Shown: one piece after another, positions 52,851-62,202 of the stretch
How positions within the stretch are numbered: the first letter of the stretch is position 1
Layout: every line of letters starts with the position of its first letter
Source: Acaryochloris sp. CCMEE 5410
GTDB taxonomy: Bacteria > Cyanobacteriota > Cyanobacteriia > Thermosynechococcales > Thermosynechococcaceae
Direction of reading: 5' to 3'
Length of the DNA stretch: 64,000 nt
NCBI RefSeq assembly: GCF_000238775.2
Contig: NZ_AFEJ02000003.1
Span: forward strand, 310,001-374,000
The notes under the pieces: model-generated
What the model was told of the DNA's origin: nothing
The model's database searches: none
What the model saw: the letters and a program-made list of their open reading frames with translations, nothing else
Made by a program: the position numbers and the translations under genes

Positions 52851-53063
52851 ATTTGCAAACTGTTGCAAATCTAAGGTAGAGGTTTTTGCAACAATTGCAA
52901 AAAACGAGTGGATCAAAATTGCAAAATATTGGAAGGGCTTTTTTGCAAATAATTGCAACCGTTGCAATTATGCCAGCCAGCGGTAATTCTCGCTAGAGAT
53001 GAGGATCAAACTGGCTTTAAGTATAGAACTCAGTCAGTAGACTTTTTGCAACAGTTGCAAAAA
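52851..53063. repeat. Array of TTGCAA palindromes between the two DUF3102 genes
   Basis: TTGCAA occurs ten times (52852, 52862, 52885, 52894, 52918, 52942, 52952, 52961, 53046, 53055) plus one variant TTGGAA at 52928. Neighbours in a pair or triplet are spaced 9-10 bp, about one helical turn, and often sit in longer palindromes with T-tracts and A-tracts; the last has arms TTTTTGCAAC and GTTGCAAAAA around one base. This looks like a cooperative binding array: operator, iteron set or centromere. Confidence 0.85.
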
Positions 53064-53738
53064 CTAGTTAGCTGATGCTTCTTGCCCCGAGAAATAATCC
53101 ACTAATTCTGAGCAAACCTTCTGAATTGTTTTTATCTGTACAGACTGTACCTCAAGAAGTAGCTCAGCACTCCCTTTGGTTTTTCGTTTAAATAGAATTA
53201 AATTAGTCGGCTGTTCTTTAACCTCTTTAACCTCAATGCTGGGGATATCAATGGTTGCAGTAGTAGCTTCGATTCCCTCATCTTGCTTGATTCGTTTGTT
53301 TTGTTGAGCGATGATCTCTTTTACTCTATGTCGGCTTAGTTTCTCTTTTTCAGCAAGGGCGAGTACTGCTTCTCTTGTTTCTTCAGAAACAGTGGGTCTG
53401 GCTAATTCGTAGAGAATTGTGAGCGGAAGATCTGTGCTTGTTAAGGTTGCGAAGTCGAAGGCTTCAGCTAAATGCATTTGATTATAAGCTGTGCTTGGAG
53501 ATCCATTGAACTCGCATTTAATCCATTGGCAGAAGGTTCCCCGTTCAAGCTTAGCTTGAGCTTCTAACAGAATTTTACCGACTGTATAAGCATCTTGACG
53601 GGTTCTTGAATATACAGCTTTTATCGCATTTGTTTGTTTGAGCAGAAATTTACGAGTCTCTTTATCAAGCGAATCATACTCAAACAGTCCAGACTTAATA
53701 CTATTGGTAGTTTTTGGCTGATTGAGTGAGCTTGACAT
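53064..53738 (-). CDS. DUF3102-type protein, paralogue without methyltransferase-like domain
   Basis: 224 residues. The first ~150 match the neighbour's DUF3102 domain in order (GKILLEAQAKLERGTFCQWI, STAYNQMHLAEAF, LYELARPTVSEETREAVLAL), and a Lys/Glu-rich C terminus follows. Its last codons touch the final TTGCAA palindrome. The paralogue pair facing one repeat array suggests both bind it or regulate each other. The gene start lies 250 bases from the divergent NTPase gene. Function unknown. Confidence 0.7.
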   Translation of the reverse strand: MSSSLNQPKTTNSIKSGLFEYDSLDKETRKFLLKQTNAIKAVYSRTRQDAYTVGKILLEAQAKLERGTFCQWIKCEFNGSPSTAYNQMHLAEAFDFATLTSTDLPLTILYELARPTVSEETREAVLALAEKEKLSRHRVKEIIAQQNKRIKQDEGIEATTATIDIPSIEVKEVKEQPTNLILFKRKTKGSAELLLEVQSVQIKTIQKVCSELVDYFSGQEASAN

Positions 53739-53987
53739 TGTATAAATTCCAAATATCTATTTTATTGCTTGAAATTAGATGAATATCCTAATCCAGGAGG
53801 ATCGAGTACACGGGTAAATCTAATTACATTGAATAACTTCTAAAATATCACGTACATTTTTTTGTGATTCATGAGCTTTAGACTAGAATTTATTGATCTA
53901 TAAAACAGAATATACCAAATACACTCAATATAAACGAGAAAATATGATTTATAATTTTCTTGTGCTTATCAGGTAATATCAATAATC

Positions 53988-55364
53988 GTGGAACTTAGTG
54001 AAGCCATAGAAAAAATTAATTATGAGCTGTGTTGCTGTACAGGGGAGCAACTTGGCCCAGCCCAGGAGGTTGTCATTACCGCTGCTTGGGTGGATCAAAG
54101 TTATGAAGAAGCTGCTCTAAGCTCGGACTATAGTTATCTTTATCTTCAACGACATGTAGGCCCAAAGCTATGGGCAGCATTATCTGCGACATATGGACAG
54201 AAAGTGACTAAAAAAAGACTACGTTCCATTGTTGAAGATCAATCTGTTGGTTCTCTACCCCAACAACAAGAAACTATCTCTGATGCTGAAGTTAAAAGTG
54301 TTACTGACTCAGTAATTTTGGGTAGCAGTCTTCCTAGTAATAATGTCTTTTACGGCAGAACGCCAGAATTGGCTCTATTGCGCGCAAGTGTCCTCGATAC
54401 ACAATGTGTTCTGGTACTGGGTCAAGCAGGTATTGGTAAAACAAGCTTAGTTGCACAGCTAGTTAAAAAGTTGAAAAATGAGCCGCAAACCCTAGACATA
54501 TTTGTTTGGCGTCCATTCTATAGTTCAACACCCCTAAGTGAGTTAGTTCCAGAATTGTTGGGATTACTAGATGTTTCTCAATCTGAGGATGAAGACTTGA
54601 TAAATCAGGTTGACCAGTTAATTGAATCCTTGAAAGAGCATCGCATCCTATTGGTATTAGATGGTGTGGATCGATTACTGGAAGGAAAAGACCCTCAACA
54701 GCCATATGGAGATTGTGGTGATTACGCTTGGTTTATACGCACTCTTACAACTGAGGTTCATCAATCTTGTATTCTGTTGACTAGTAGAGAGCCCTTGACA
54801 GAGGTGACTTGGTTGAATGAAACCGGGCAATCTGCACGAATTATTCGATTAGACGGTCTGGGTAAAGATGCCAAGAAGCTCCTTAAAGCACAAGAATTGG
54901 CAGATCAAGATGATTGGGGGACACTGATTCAGATCTACCGAGGCAATCCTTTGTCTCTCAAGATGGTAGCGAGTCGTATAAACAGTTTTTTTAATGGTCG
55001 AGTTAGTCGTTTTCTGAAATGCAAAACTACCTGGATGGGAGAGCCACTTAAACAAGCCCTTGATACTCAGTTTAAGATTGGCCCTTGGTCAGATCTGGAG
55101 CGTGGCTTGATGCAGTATTTAGCAGACGATTTAAAAGAATCGGAACAAATCGCATTTGGCCAGGTGTACCAGACCTTGAAGGATAGAGGCATGATTCAGA
55201 CTATGACTGAATTGATGGAAGCGATAGAAATTTTGTGCGATCGGTCTTTATTAGAGCGGAATCAATCAGATGATAGTGAGGTAATGCTATCCCTACAGCC
55301 TGTAATCAAGAAGTACCTTCTCACAGATCCTTCAGGCATTATTCATAACTCCCTCGCGGCATAG
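53988..55364 (+). CDS. VMAP-type HTH plus NB-ARC-like NTPase
   Basis: It starts with GTG. Residues ~30-80 are the same VMAP-type HTH as at 9.4 kb (QSYEEAALSSDYSYLYLQRH, VGPKLWAALSATYGQKVTKK). Residue ~123 begins an NB-ARC/STAND NTPase with Walker A GQAGIGKT (145-152), Walker B RILLVLDGVDRLL and sensor SCILLTSREPL. A winged-helix end follows (~380-450). There is no repeat or effector domain of its own, so it probably acts with the kinase gene 24 bases downstream, coupling ligand sensing to phosphorylation. The family is linked to bacterial conflict systems. Confidence 0.8.
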   Translation: MELSEAIEKINYELCCCTGEQLGPAQEVVITAAWVDQSYEEAALSSDYSYLYLQRHVGPKLWAALSATYGQKVTKKRLRSIVEDQSVGSLPQQQETISDAEVKSVTDSVILGSSLPSNNVFYGRTPELALLRASVLDTQCVLVLGQAGIGKTSLVAQLVKKLKNEPQTLDIFVWRPFYSSTPLSELVPELLGLLDVSQSEDEDLINQVDQLIESLKEHRILLVLDGVDRLLEGKDPQQPYGDCGDYAWFIRTLTTEVHQSCILLTSREPLTEVTWLNETGQSARIIRLDGLGKDAKKLLKAQELADQDDWGTLIQIYRGNPLSLKMVASRINSFFNGRVSRFLKCKTTWMGEPLKQALDTQFKIGPWSDLERGLMQYLADDLKESEQIAFGQVYQTLKDRGMIQTMTELMEAIEILCDRSLLERNQSDDSEVMLSLQPVIKKYLLTDPSGIIHNSLAA

Positions 55365-55387
55365 GTTATGAGCAGGACTATGACAGC

Positions 55388-57178
55388 GTGAGCTACTGTA
55401 TCAATCCCAAATGTAGTTCGAGGGAGAACCCGGACACCACAGACATTTGCTTGGCCTGTGGTACTTCGCTGCTGGTGAAGGATCGGTATCAGTTGATTTC
55501 CCTAATCCGACCCCTCGATGGACCCCAAGGAGTAGAGGTCTTTGAGGTTGTCGATAGGTTGGGCGGGCTTGGAGTTCAACCCGGAACGCATCAGATCATG
55601 AAAGTGATGCCTCTCTCAGGAGACGAGATGCGGGACCAGAAGCGGATTGAGTTTATTCAGCGAGAGAACAAAGCCCTGCGACAAATTAATCATTTTGCGA
55701 TTCCCAAGGTACCAAAGGAAGGTTTTTTCGTCCTCCCAGCATCGGAGGTAGCCCCAGAAATTTATTGTTTAGTTCTTCAAAAGATGGAAGGGGAGACCTT
55801 AGACCAGTGGCTAGATTCCCATGATCCCCTGTCCCAAAACCTAGCCCTAGATTGGCTAGAACAACTGTGTCACTGTCTGCATGAGGTCCACAATCAAGAC
55901 TTCATTCACCGGGATATCAAACCTGAAAATATATTGTTGCAACCGGATGGTTCACTGGCACTGATTGATTTCGGTGCAGTACGGGACATCACACCTACCT
56001 ATATGGCTAGGCTTAGCTCCCACTCCAAACATCAGTCCCCTGGCTCCTTTGAGGGCACAGGTATCTACACGATTGGCTATGCGCCCCCGGAACAAATCGA
56101 CGGCAAAACCCTGCCCCAAAGTGATTTCTATGCTTTAGGGCGAACGTTCGTGCATTTAGTTACGGGTATCCATCCCCGACAGCTACCCGTGGATGAACAA
56201 TCTGGGGAATTAATCTGGCGAGAGCACGCCCCGCAAATTGAACCATCTCTCGTCAGTTTTTTGGATCGGCTGATGGCTATCACTCCGGGTAAACGCCCCT
56301 TAAATACAGCGAATCTACGCTCTACGTTTCTCCAAACCTTTTATGGAACCTCCAATGAGCGCCCGGTAGGAATTTTCAAACATAAGTGGACCCCCATCGG
56401 AGCTGGGATCGGATTATTAGTATTACTCGCTGGCATAGCGGGAGGGTATCACGTCAATTCAGCCTTGGATTATAGTCAGTCCGAGCTAACGATGGCAGAG
56501 GGGTTAGTTCACCTGGCGGATAATCGATTGAAAGAGGCTCAGGATATTTTCAAAGCCATTATTCAAAAGTATCCAGACGATAATGAAGCCCACTATTACT
56601 TGGCGTTAGCCTGCACAGGGGTTCAGGACTACTCCTGTGCAGAGGAGCATTATCAGATCGCCATTCGCCTTAACCCAAAAAATTGGCATAACTACTTTGC
56701 CCTCGGTAGTCTATACGATGATCTTGCAGGTCAAGAGCGAGAGCAACAGGAATATCAAAAAGCCAAAGCGCTTTATGATAAAGCCAAAGCGCTATACCAA
56801 AAAGCTCAGAACCAAGATCCTGAAGCCTTGGAACCGTTGAATAATTTAGCGAGATTGTCTCTTTTAGAGAAGGATGTAAATGCAGGACTCAAGTATGCTC
56901 AAACAGCCCTCTCATTAGCCAATCGACCCAGCGACAAAGCTGTAATTCACAAGAACTTGGGTTGGGCCAGGCTCCTTCAAGGGAAGAACGAATTAGCCGA
57001 TCAAGATCTCAATCAAGCTATCTCATTCAATCCAGATTTCGCTGATCCCTATTGTCTACTCAACCAAATCACACCATCCTCAGAGCATAAGGAATCCTGT
57101 ATCAGCCTACCTTCAGATCAAGCTGAAGTCCGAGAATGGCGACAAGATATCATTGAGGGAATTGAGCAAAAACTCTGA
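55388..57178 (+). CDS. Ser/Thr kinase with zinc ribbon, membrane helix and TPRs
   Basis: It starts at GTG (MSYCINPKC). A four-Cys ribbon (C4, C9, C21, C24) precedes a kinase with Lys in IMKVMPL, HRDIKPENILL, LIDFGAV and GYAPPEQ. The glycine-rich loop is weak (LGGLGVQPG), so ATP binding may be altered. One membrane helix (GAGIGLLVLLAGIAGGYHV) is followed by about five TPRs (AHYYLALACTGVQDYSCAEE, ARLLQGKNELADQDLNQA). This resembles SpkB/SpkF-type cyanobacterial kinases. It is the second gene of the VMAP-HTH NTPase operon. Substrate unknown. Confidence 0.88.
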   Translation: MSYCINPKCSSRENPDTTDICLACGTSLLVKDRYQLISLIRPLDGPQGVEVFEVVDRLGGLGVQPGTHQIMKVMPLSGDEMRDQKRIEFIQRENKALRQINHFAIPKVPKEGFFVLPASEVAPEIYCLVLQKMEGETLDQWLDSHDPLSQNLALDWLEQLCHCLHEVHNQDFIHRDIKPENILLQPDGSLALIDFGAVRDITPTYMARLSSHSKHQSPGSFEGTGIYTIGYAPPEQIDGKTLPQSDFYALGRTFVHLVTGIHPRQLPVDEQSGELIWREHAPQIEPSLVSFLDRLMAITPGKRPLNTANLRSTFLQTFYGTSNERPVGIFKHKWTPIGAGIGLLVLLAGIAGGYHVNSALDYSQSELTMAEGLVHLADNRLKEAQDIFKAIIQKYPDDNEAHYYLALACTGVQDYSCAEEHYQIAIRLNPKNWHNYFALGSLYDDLAGQEREQQEYQKAKALYDKAKALYQKAQNQDPEALEPLNNLARLSLLEKDVNAGLKYAQTALSLANRPSDKAVIHKNLGWARLLQGKNELADQDLNQAISFNPDFADPYCLLNQITPSSEHKESCISLPSDQAEVREWRQDIIEGIEQKL

Positions 57179-57222
57179 GATTATTTTCTGGTATTCTATA
57201 CCCTAGCCATAGAAAAATATGT

Positions 57223-58110
57223 ATGGATAAATCATTTTATAGTAGTTTTTTGGGATGTGCGATCGCAGTTATTAGTTCTACGCAAGCTACATTTTTCGTG
57301 CTTCCCAGTCATGCGAACCCAGTAAAAGACTGTGTACCTGTAGCCCGATCATTGGAGTCGAAGAAGACCTACTGCACTCACGAGCTGAAGGGCTTCAAGC
57401 AGGAAAAAGCCAGAAATGGAAATGCGGGTATTCTGTGCTTTATCGTCAATAAAATTATTCCTCTGAATCAATTATTGAACCTTGATCAGTGTGTCTCCAA
57501 AGATGCAGCTTATCGGTTTGATGCGAAAGGCCAACGAATTGTACCTAAGATTAAAGGAGCGACAGAAAAGTTCGCTATTATTCAGCCTCTAGGCAATACC
57601 CTGATTACTGCACAACCAGATATTGCTTGGCAACCCATCGAGAACGCAAGCTATCGTGTGACCTTAACCCAAGGAGGGGAATGGCTCTGGTCCCATACCA
57701 CTAAAAGTTCTGCTGTTAAGCTTCCCAAGTCCCTTCAACCTGGAAAGGCTTACAAAGTAAACGTTGCTGCGCTGATCAACGATCAATCTGTTGCCGAGGA
57801 TTCCAAAGTCCTACAAATAGCTGATCCTGGAATCCTGAGAGACATTGATCGGACTGTGGCTCAAGTCCATGGAAATTCTAGGAATGAACTAGCGCGAGGC
57901 ATGGATAAAGCCTTATTGCTTTACCATGCCAAACTATTGGATGCCGCTGCCACCCAATTAAAGTCATTAACTTCGTTGCAAGAGCCTGACGTTTATCAAC
58001 AACTGGCATTGATTTATCAGGAAGTAGGCCAGACGGAATTATCTAATCAGTTCAGCAGAAAAGCAGCCGAACTCGCAAATAAGAAAAACAAGCCTCTATC
58101 CTTGCACTAG
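57223..58110 (+). CDS. Exported protein with DUF928-like beta domain and TPR end
   Basis: Signal peptide to about residue 31 (VISSTQATFFVLPSHANP). The middle (~120-200: PDIAWQPIENASYRVTLTQG, LQPGKAYKVNVAALIND) is a beta domain reminiscent of DUF928. The C terminus has one or two TPR-like helices (EPDVYQQLALIYQEVGQTEL). It is the last gene of the NTPase-kinase operon and its stop overlaps the convergent CHAT gene by four bases. Assignment to DUF928 is moderate; a periplasmic partner for the kinase's TPR face is possible. Confidence 0.6.
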   Translation: MDKSFYSSFLGCAIAVISSTQATFFVLPSHANPVKDCVPVARSLESKKTYCTHELKGFKQEKARNGNAGILCFIVNKIIPLNQLLNLDQCVSKDAAYRFDAKGQRIVPKIKGATEKFAIIQPLGNTLITAQPDIAWQPIENASYRVTLTQGGEWLWSHTTKSSAVKLPKSLQPGKAYKVNVAALINDQSVAEDSKVLQIADPGILRDIDRTVAQVHGNSRNELARGMDKALLLYHAKLLDAAATQLKSLTSLQEPDVYQQLALIYQEVGQTELSNQFSRKAAELANKKNKPLSLH

Positions 58111-60488
58111 AGTTGAACGAGGACATAGTTCGCCCAAAAATAGGGGTGAGCATAGGGTGAATCCGGTGAATCCAGTAAATTGAGTTGGGCCTGTCTGAGC
58201 GCTTCAGCAGCAGGGTTTTGGTTTCGCTGCGAATAAAATTCTTTGGAGAGTAAAATGGAGGCAGAGGCATCAGCAGACCACAGGGAGGCAATGGTATTTT
58301 TTGCCCCAGACTGCGCGGAGAGTCCCGCCAATCCTAGGAACGATCTTGGATCACCTTTGGCACTCTGACAGGCACTCAAGAATAGCAGCTCCAGTCCCCC
58401 ACCATTCCCTGCTTCTAGAACACCCGAAATGTCTTGCACATTTAAGGGCCGATCCCAGGCCAGCAGGAAGGTTTGATTAGGATCAGAGCTAAACTGACCG
58501 TGCGTGGAGAGGTGAAGTATTCTCGATGATGGCCCTTCGACATTACTAAGAAGTTTTTGATGGGTGAAATCTTCGTCGAGGAGTAGCCGAACATCGGAGA
58601 ATTTGCCCTTTACCGCATTTACTTCTTCTGCGACCTCTGGCAAAGGCTCTAGTGATGTTTCTTCTAGGCTAGGGCTGCTTTTCGAGACTCCGCCAATGAC
58701 GGCACCTAATTGTTTCTGTTGAATTTGTGTCCGGGAAACGTAACCATTGGATAGAGTAACGGGGTTGCGTTCAATGAGATAGCGATCGCCATCATGGAGC
58801 ATTCCCATCGGAATGCTTTGTAATGGGCCATTTAGGTGGAAGAGAATTGTTGTGTCTTCTGGTATTAATCCCTGATCTATCGCTGGCCCCAAAACAAGTT
58901 GGTACAAGGCTTGCGCCTGGGGTAAATATTGGTCTGAAGTGAAGGTGTAAAAGTTGGCATCCTGAATGCGATCCGTTAGTTCAAACACCTGTTGCTTGAG
59001 CTGGGCGTGGTCCACACTGTAGTGAACATCACCCACAATGACTGTGGTTTGATTTCCCAAATCTAGGATTTGAACGACGACCTTATCAACGGGGGTTTGA
59101 TCTGCAAGCGGTACTAAATTCGTTTCTCCACATTTGAGAAAGTTCTCCAATTCAGCCAGTCTTAAGCTTTGATTCGTTTGGGACACCAGTTTTAAATTTG
59201 GGTTATCTTCCTGAAGCAAAAGCCCCATGTAGCGCTGGTAGACGGGTTCGACTTCTTCTTTGAAGCTGAATTGTAGATCGGATGAGATGGGCAATAGATT
59301 CCAGCGCACATGCTCAAGGGCCGTAATCGCAATCTTATAGGATGTAATCGCCTGCTGCATTTGCCCCTGCTCCTGGTACATGTTTGCCAGAGTACTACGC
59401 CATTGGTAGAGCGCATCCCAAGCTTGTATGGACTGGGCGAACTGGGCGGCCAACCCAAAGGAACGCATGGAGAGGTCGCTTTGACCACTCTGCTGATAGA
59501 GCCGCCCTAGTTGGCCGTAGACAAAGGATAAGGCCCGATAGTTGTCGAGTTGCGTAGCCTCTTTCTGAGCAGCCTGAGCCTGTTCAAAGGCCACGACCAG
59601 GGAATGTTTGCCCGCAAGTTTCCCCGACTGTTTCGCCAGGAATTTTGACAGCTTCAAATGGGCATAGATACGGGCAACAGGGGATAATTCGTTCAGGTCC
59701 GACTGGAGAAGCGCTTGCAAGCCTTCCGCTCGTTTGGGTTGAAGTGAATCCCGCAATTCTGCAATCTCAAAGATTCCCCGGCCATCTTCTTGAACCCATT
59801 GGTCAAGGTCTTCGTACAGACTGAGCCAGCCGAGTTGCGCTTGGCTAGAGGTTAAGGCTTCATAATCAGCAAAGGCTTGTAGGGCTGTTTTCTCTGCTGC
59901 CTTGACACTGTTGGCCTGTACGCGGCCCTCACCGGAGAGTTGAAACTTCTGAATCAATGCCCTCACCTGAAAGGTCCGGGTATTGGCGAGGGTGTGTTGA
60001 CTGGCTAAACGTTGGGCCTGATTCCCTTGTTGTTCTGCTTGTGCGATCGCAAGGGTGAGTACTTTCTCTGATTGCTGTAAATGGCCCAGCTCTTGCAGGA
60101 TCTTGCCCAGGTTTTGCAATGCAATGAGATCCGTGTCATCGAAGCTCCGATCAGATAGAGGAGCTACATGGGCGTCTGACTGACAGTAGCCTTCAACATT
60201 CAGTGCCTGACTCACTACCCGACAAGCATTGAGGTACTGACCGAGCTGCTGATAGGCCAGCGCCTTGTTGATTTGTGATCCTTTGATGCCATCCGTGTTG
60301 TCAATCTGCTGATAAAACGATTGTGCTTTTTCAAAGGAAGTATGGGCTGCACTGGGATTCCCCCTATCAAGCTGTTGATTGCCTTGGACGGTGAGAGCAT
60401 CGGCTTTTTCCAAGGGTGTGAGATCCGCTGCTTTGGCACTAGGGATGAGTAGTAGGGATAGGAGTAGGATTTTGGCAAAGTGCTTCAT
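58107..60488 (-). CDS. Exported TPR-CHAT protease
   Basis: A signal peptide (KILLLSLLLIPSAKA) precedes ~480 residues of TPR-type repeats and a C-terminal CHAT caspase-like domain with catalytic His in LHLSTHGQF and Cys in LLFLSACQSAKG, followed by GLSAQSGAKNTIASLWS. CHAT domains are Cys proteases that cleave after activation by partners. Its ATG follows the TpsB stop by two bases, so it is translated with the two-partner secretion genes and placed in the periplasm. A likely target is the adhesin, the transporter or a fellow periplasmic protein; this is inference. Confidence 0.88.
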   Translation of the reverse strand: MKHFAKILLLSLLLIPSAKAADLTPLEKADALTVQGNQQLDRGNPSAAHTSFEKAQSFYQQIDNTDGIKGSQINKALAYQQLGQYLNACRVVSQALNVEGYCQSDAHVAPLSDRSFDDTDLIALQNLGKILQELGHLQQSEKVLTLAIAQAEQQGNQAQRLASQHTLANTRTFQVRALIQKFQLSGEGRVQANSVKAAEKTALQAFADYEALTSSQAQLGWLSLYEDLDQWVQEDGRGIFEIAELRDSLQPKRAEGLQALLQSDLNELSPVARIYAHLKLSKFLAKQSGKLAGKHSLVVAFEQAQAAQKEATQLDNYRALSFVYGQLGRLYQQSGQSDLSMRSFGLAAQFAQSIQAWDALYQWRSTLANMYQEQGQMQQAITSYKIAITALEHVRWNLLPISSDLQFSFKEEVEPVYQRYMGLLLQEDNPNLKLVSQTNQSLRLAELENFLKCGETNLVPLADQTPVDKVVVQILDLGNQTTVIVGDVHYSVDHAQLKQQVFELTDRIQDANFYTFTSDQYLPQAQALYQLVLGPAIDQGLIPEDTTILFHLNGPLQSIPMGMLHDGDRYLIERNPVTLSNGYVSRTQIQQKQLGAVIGGVSKSSPSLEETSLEPLPEVAEEVNAVKGKFSDVRLLLDEDFTHQKLLSNVEGPSSRILHLSTHGQFSSDPNQTFLLAWDRPLNVQDISGVLEAGNGGGLELLFLSACQSAKGDPRSFLGLAGLSAQSGAKNTIASLWSADASASILLSKEFYSQRNQNPAAEALRQAQLNLLDSPDSPYAHPYFWANYVLVQL

Positions 60489-60490
60489 TG

Positions 60491-62191
60491 TTAAAGCCTC
60501 CCAGTGATGGATAAGTATAGCCCCTCTTCTTGGGGGGATGGTCGGCGATCTGGTCGATTCAGTAAGGGGATGCCGAAATCAATCCGGGCACTGATGCGAT
60601 CCGATAAGTCATAGCGCAGCCCCAACCCCACTGAGGCTAAAGTTTGACTGGGGTTTGGTAAGAACCGCTGTCCTTGATTGAAGCCATGTCCCACGTCAAA
60701 GAAGGGAACAATCTGAAGTGTGCCTGCTGAGCCTGAAAACAGGGGAACTCTTAGCTCCGAGGAAAGGAACAGGCCGCTGTCGCGGGTAAGGCCATCCTGC
60801 CGATAGCCGCGCACGGTGGAGACTCCCCCCAGGCTAAACTGCTCAGAGGGAATCACGGGTCCATCCGCGAGCTGTACGCCACCGCGATTCACCCAAGTGA
60901 ACTTAGAAAACTGGTGTGCCTGGAGAACCTGACCTCTCCAGGCAAAAAACGTGCCATCTCCGAAGAGATCGGCGTTACTGGCGCTGATGGGTAGACCAAT
61001 ATTAAATTGAGATCTTAGAGCAATTAAGCCATTGCGGTCTCGATTGCTCCACTCTTGGGTAAGACGGAGGACGGTGGAATTAGTCCGACCCTCATTATCT
61101 GCACCTTCCGTTAGCGGGAAGGGAATATCAAACAATAACTCATCACTTTCTAGTCGGGAGAGGGAGACACCAAGGGCCAATTCTTGGATTTGGCTACCAC
61201 TAATTTTTCTGAAGATAGGCTGTCTAAAGGAAGCTTCTAGTTGAAAAGCATTGATATTGAGGTCGATAAGGTTGAAGGGTTCCTCAACAATCTTGTTATC
61301 TCCATAAGTAAAACTTATGCCCACGGTGCCGTTTTTGATGTTGATGGGAGCGGCATAGTTAATGGAAACTAAATTACTGCCGTCTGTATCTCGAAAGGTG
61401 AGATCAACGATATCCCCCAGGCCCGTGACGTTGCGGTAGGTAGCTGTGGCTCCTCGCTCAAAGGTGCCTACGGAGGGGGCACGGTTGTTGTTAGCAAAAA
61501 CCTCCAGGCTAAAGGGTTTAGTGGGATTGACATCAAGGGTGAGGGTCGCTTGGCTGACGACGGCACCGGGAGTGAGCTGAGCGTTGAGGCCCGTAATCAA
61601 CGGATCTACTTGCAGCCATCGGAGCGCTTCTTGGATATCTTGCTCTCTGAGAACGCTTTCAGTCGCAGGCTCAACTTTAGCTCTTATGTAACCTTCTAGC
61701 CGATCTGCCCCCTGAATTTCGATGTTGGTCACCCGCCCCTCTATGATTTCAATGGTGATTTCTGCATTTGAGGGGTCAATTTCTTCACTGAGGGCGATAT
61801 TTGCCCCGGAGTTGATATACCCCTCTCCCACATAGCGCTGGGTAATTTTTTCTTCTATTTTGAGCAGGTCAGCGATGGTGAGGGGCTGGCCGATAAATTC
61901 CGCGACCTCGGCCCGTAATTCCTCATCTGTGAAGACAGTATTACCCTCAAAAATGAACTGGATGGGGGTGAGAGTCATAGATTGATCTAGTCGAGGATCA
62001 AGGCCAGAGGGAAGCCGAAAGGGATTGATTTCTAGAGGTGCAGTAGGTGGAAGGGTCGGCGGTGGCTCGTCAGGGGGTGGTTCCGGGAGGGGTAGGGTAT
62101 CTGGAAGGATGGGAGCTTCCTGTGCGAGTAGCTGCGGGGTGCTACAGCAGCACAGGCCCAATCCAAGCAGAATGGGTAGAGTTTTATTCAT
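60491..62191 (-). CDS. TpsB outer-membrane transporter (ShlB/FhaC family)
   Basis: The start MNKTLPILLGLGLCC follows the TpsA stop; an upstream GTG would overlap it. A signal peptide ends near LLAQEA, a Pro-rich stretch follows, then POTRA domains (LTPIQFIFEGNTVFTDEELR, VTNIEIQGADRLEGYIRAKV) and a beta-barrel with the signature VRGYRQDG and a C-terminal barrel strand (LYLSITGRL). TpsB proteins move one partner adhesin across the outer membrane. 566 residues is normal. It lies directly downstream of its TpsA partner. Confidence 0.9.
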   Translation of the reverse strand: MNKTLPILLGLGLCCCSTPQLLAQEAPILPDTLPLPEPPPDEPPPTLPPTAPLEINPFRLPSGLDPRLDQSMTLTPIQFIFEGNTVFTDEELRAEVAEFIGQPLTIADLLKIEEKITQRYVGEGYINSGANIALSEEIDPSNAEITIEIIEGRVTNIEIQGADRLEGYIRAKVEPATESVLREQDIQEALRWLQVDPLITGLNAQLTPGAVVSQATLTLDVNPTKPFSLEVFANNNRAPSVGTFERGATATYRNVTGLGDIVDLTFRDTDGSNLVSINYAAPINIKNGTVGISFTYGDNKIVEEPFNLIDLNINAFQLEASFRQPIFRKISGSQIQELALGVSLSRLESDELLFDIPFPLTEGADNEGRTNSTVLRLTQEWSNRDRNGLIALRSQFNIGLPISASNADLFGDGTFFAWRGQVLQAHQFSKFTWVNRGGVQLADGPVIPSEQFSLGGVSTVRGYRQDGLTRDSGLFLSSELRVPLFSGSAGTLQIVPFFDVGHGFNQGQRFLPNPSQTLASVGLGLRYDLSDRISARIDFGIPLLNRPDRRPSPQEEGLYLSITGRL

Positions 62192-62202
62192 TGTTAGTGG
62201 AG

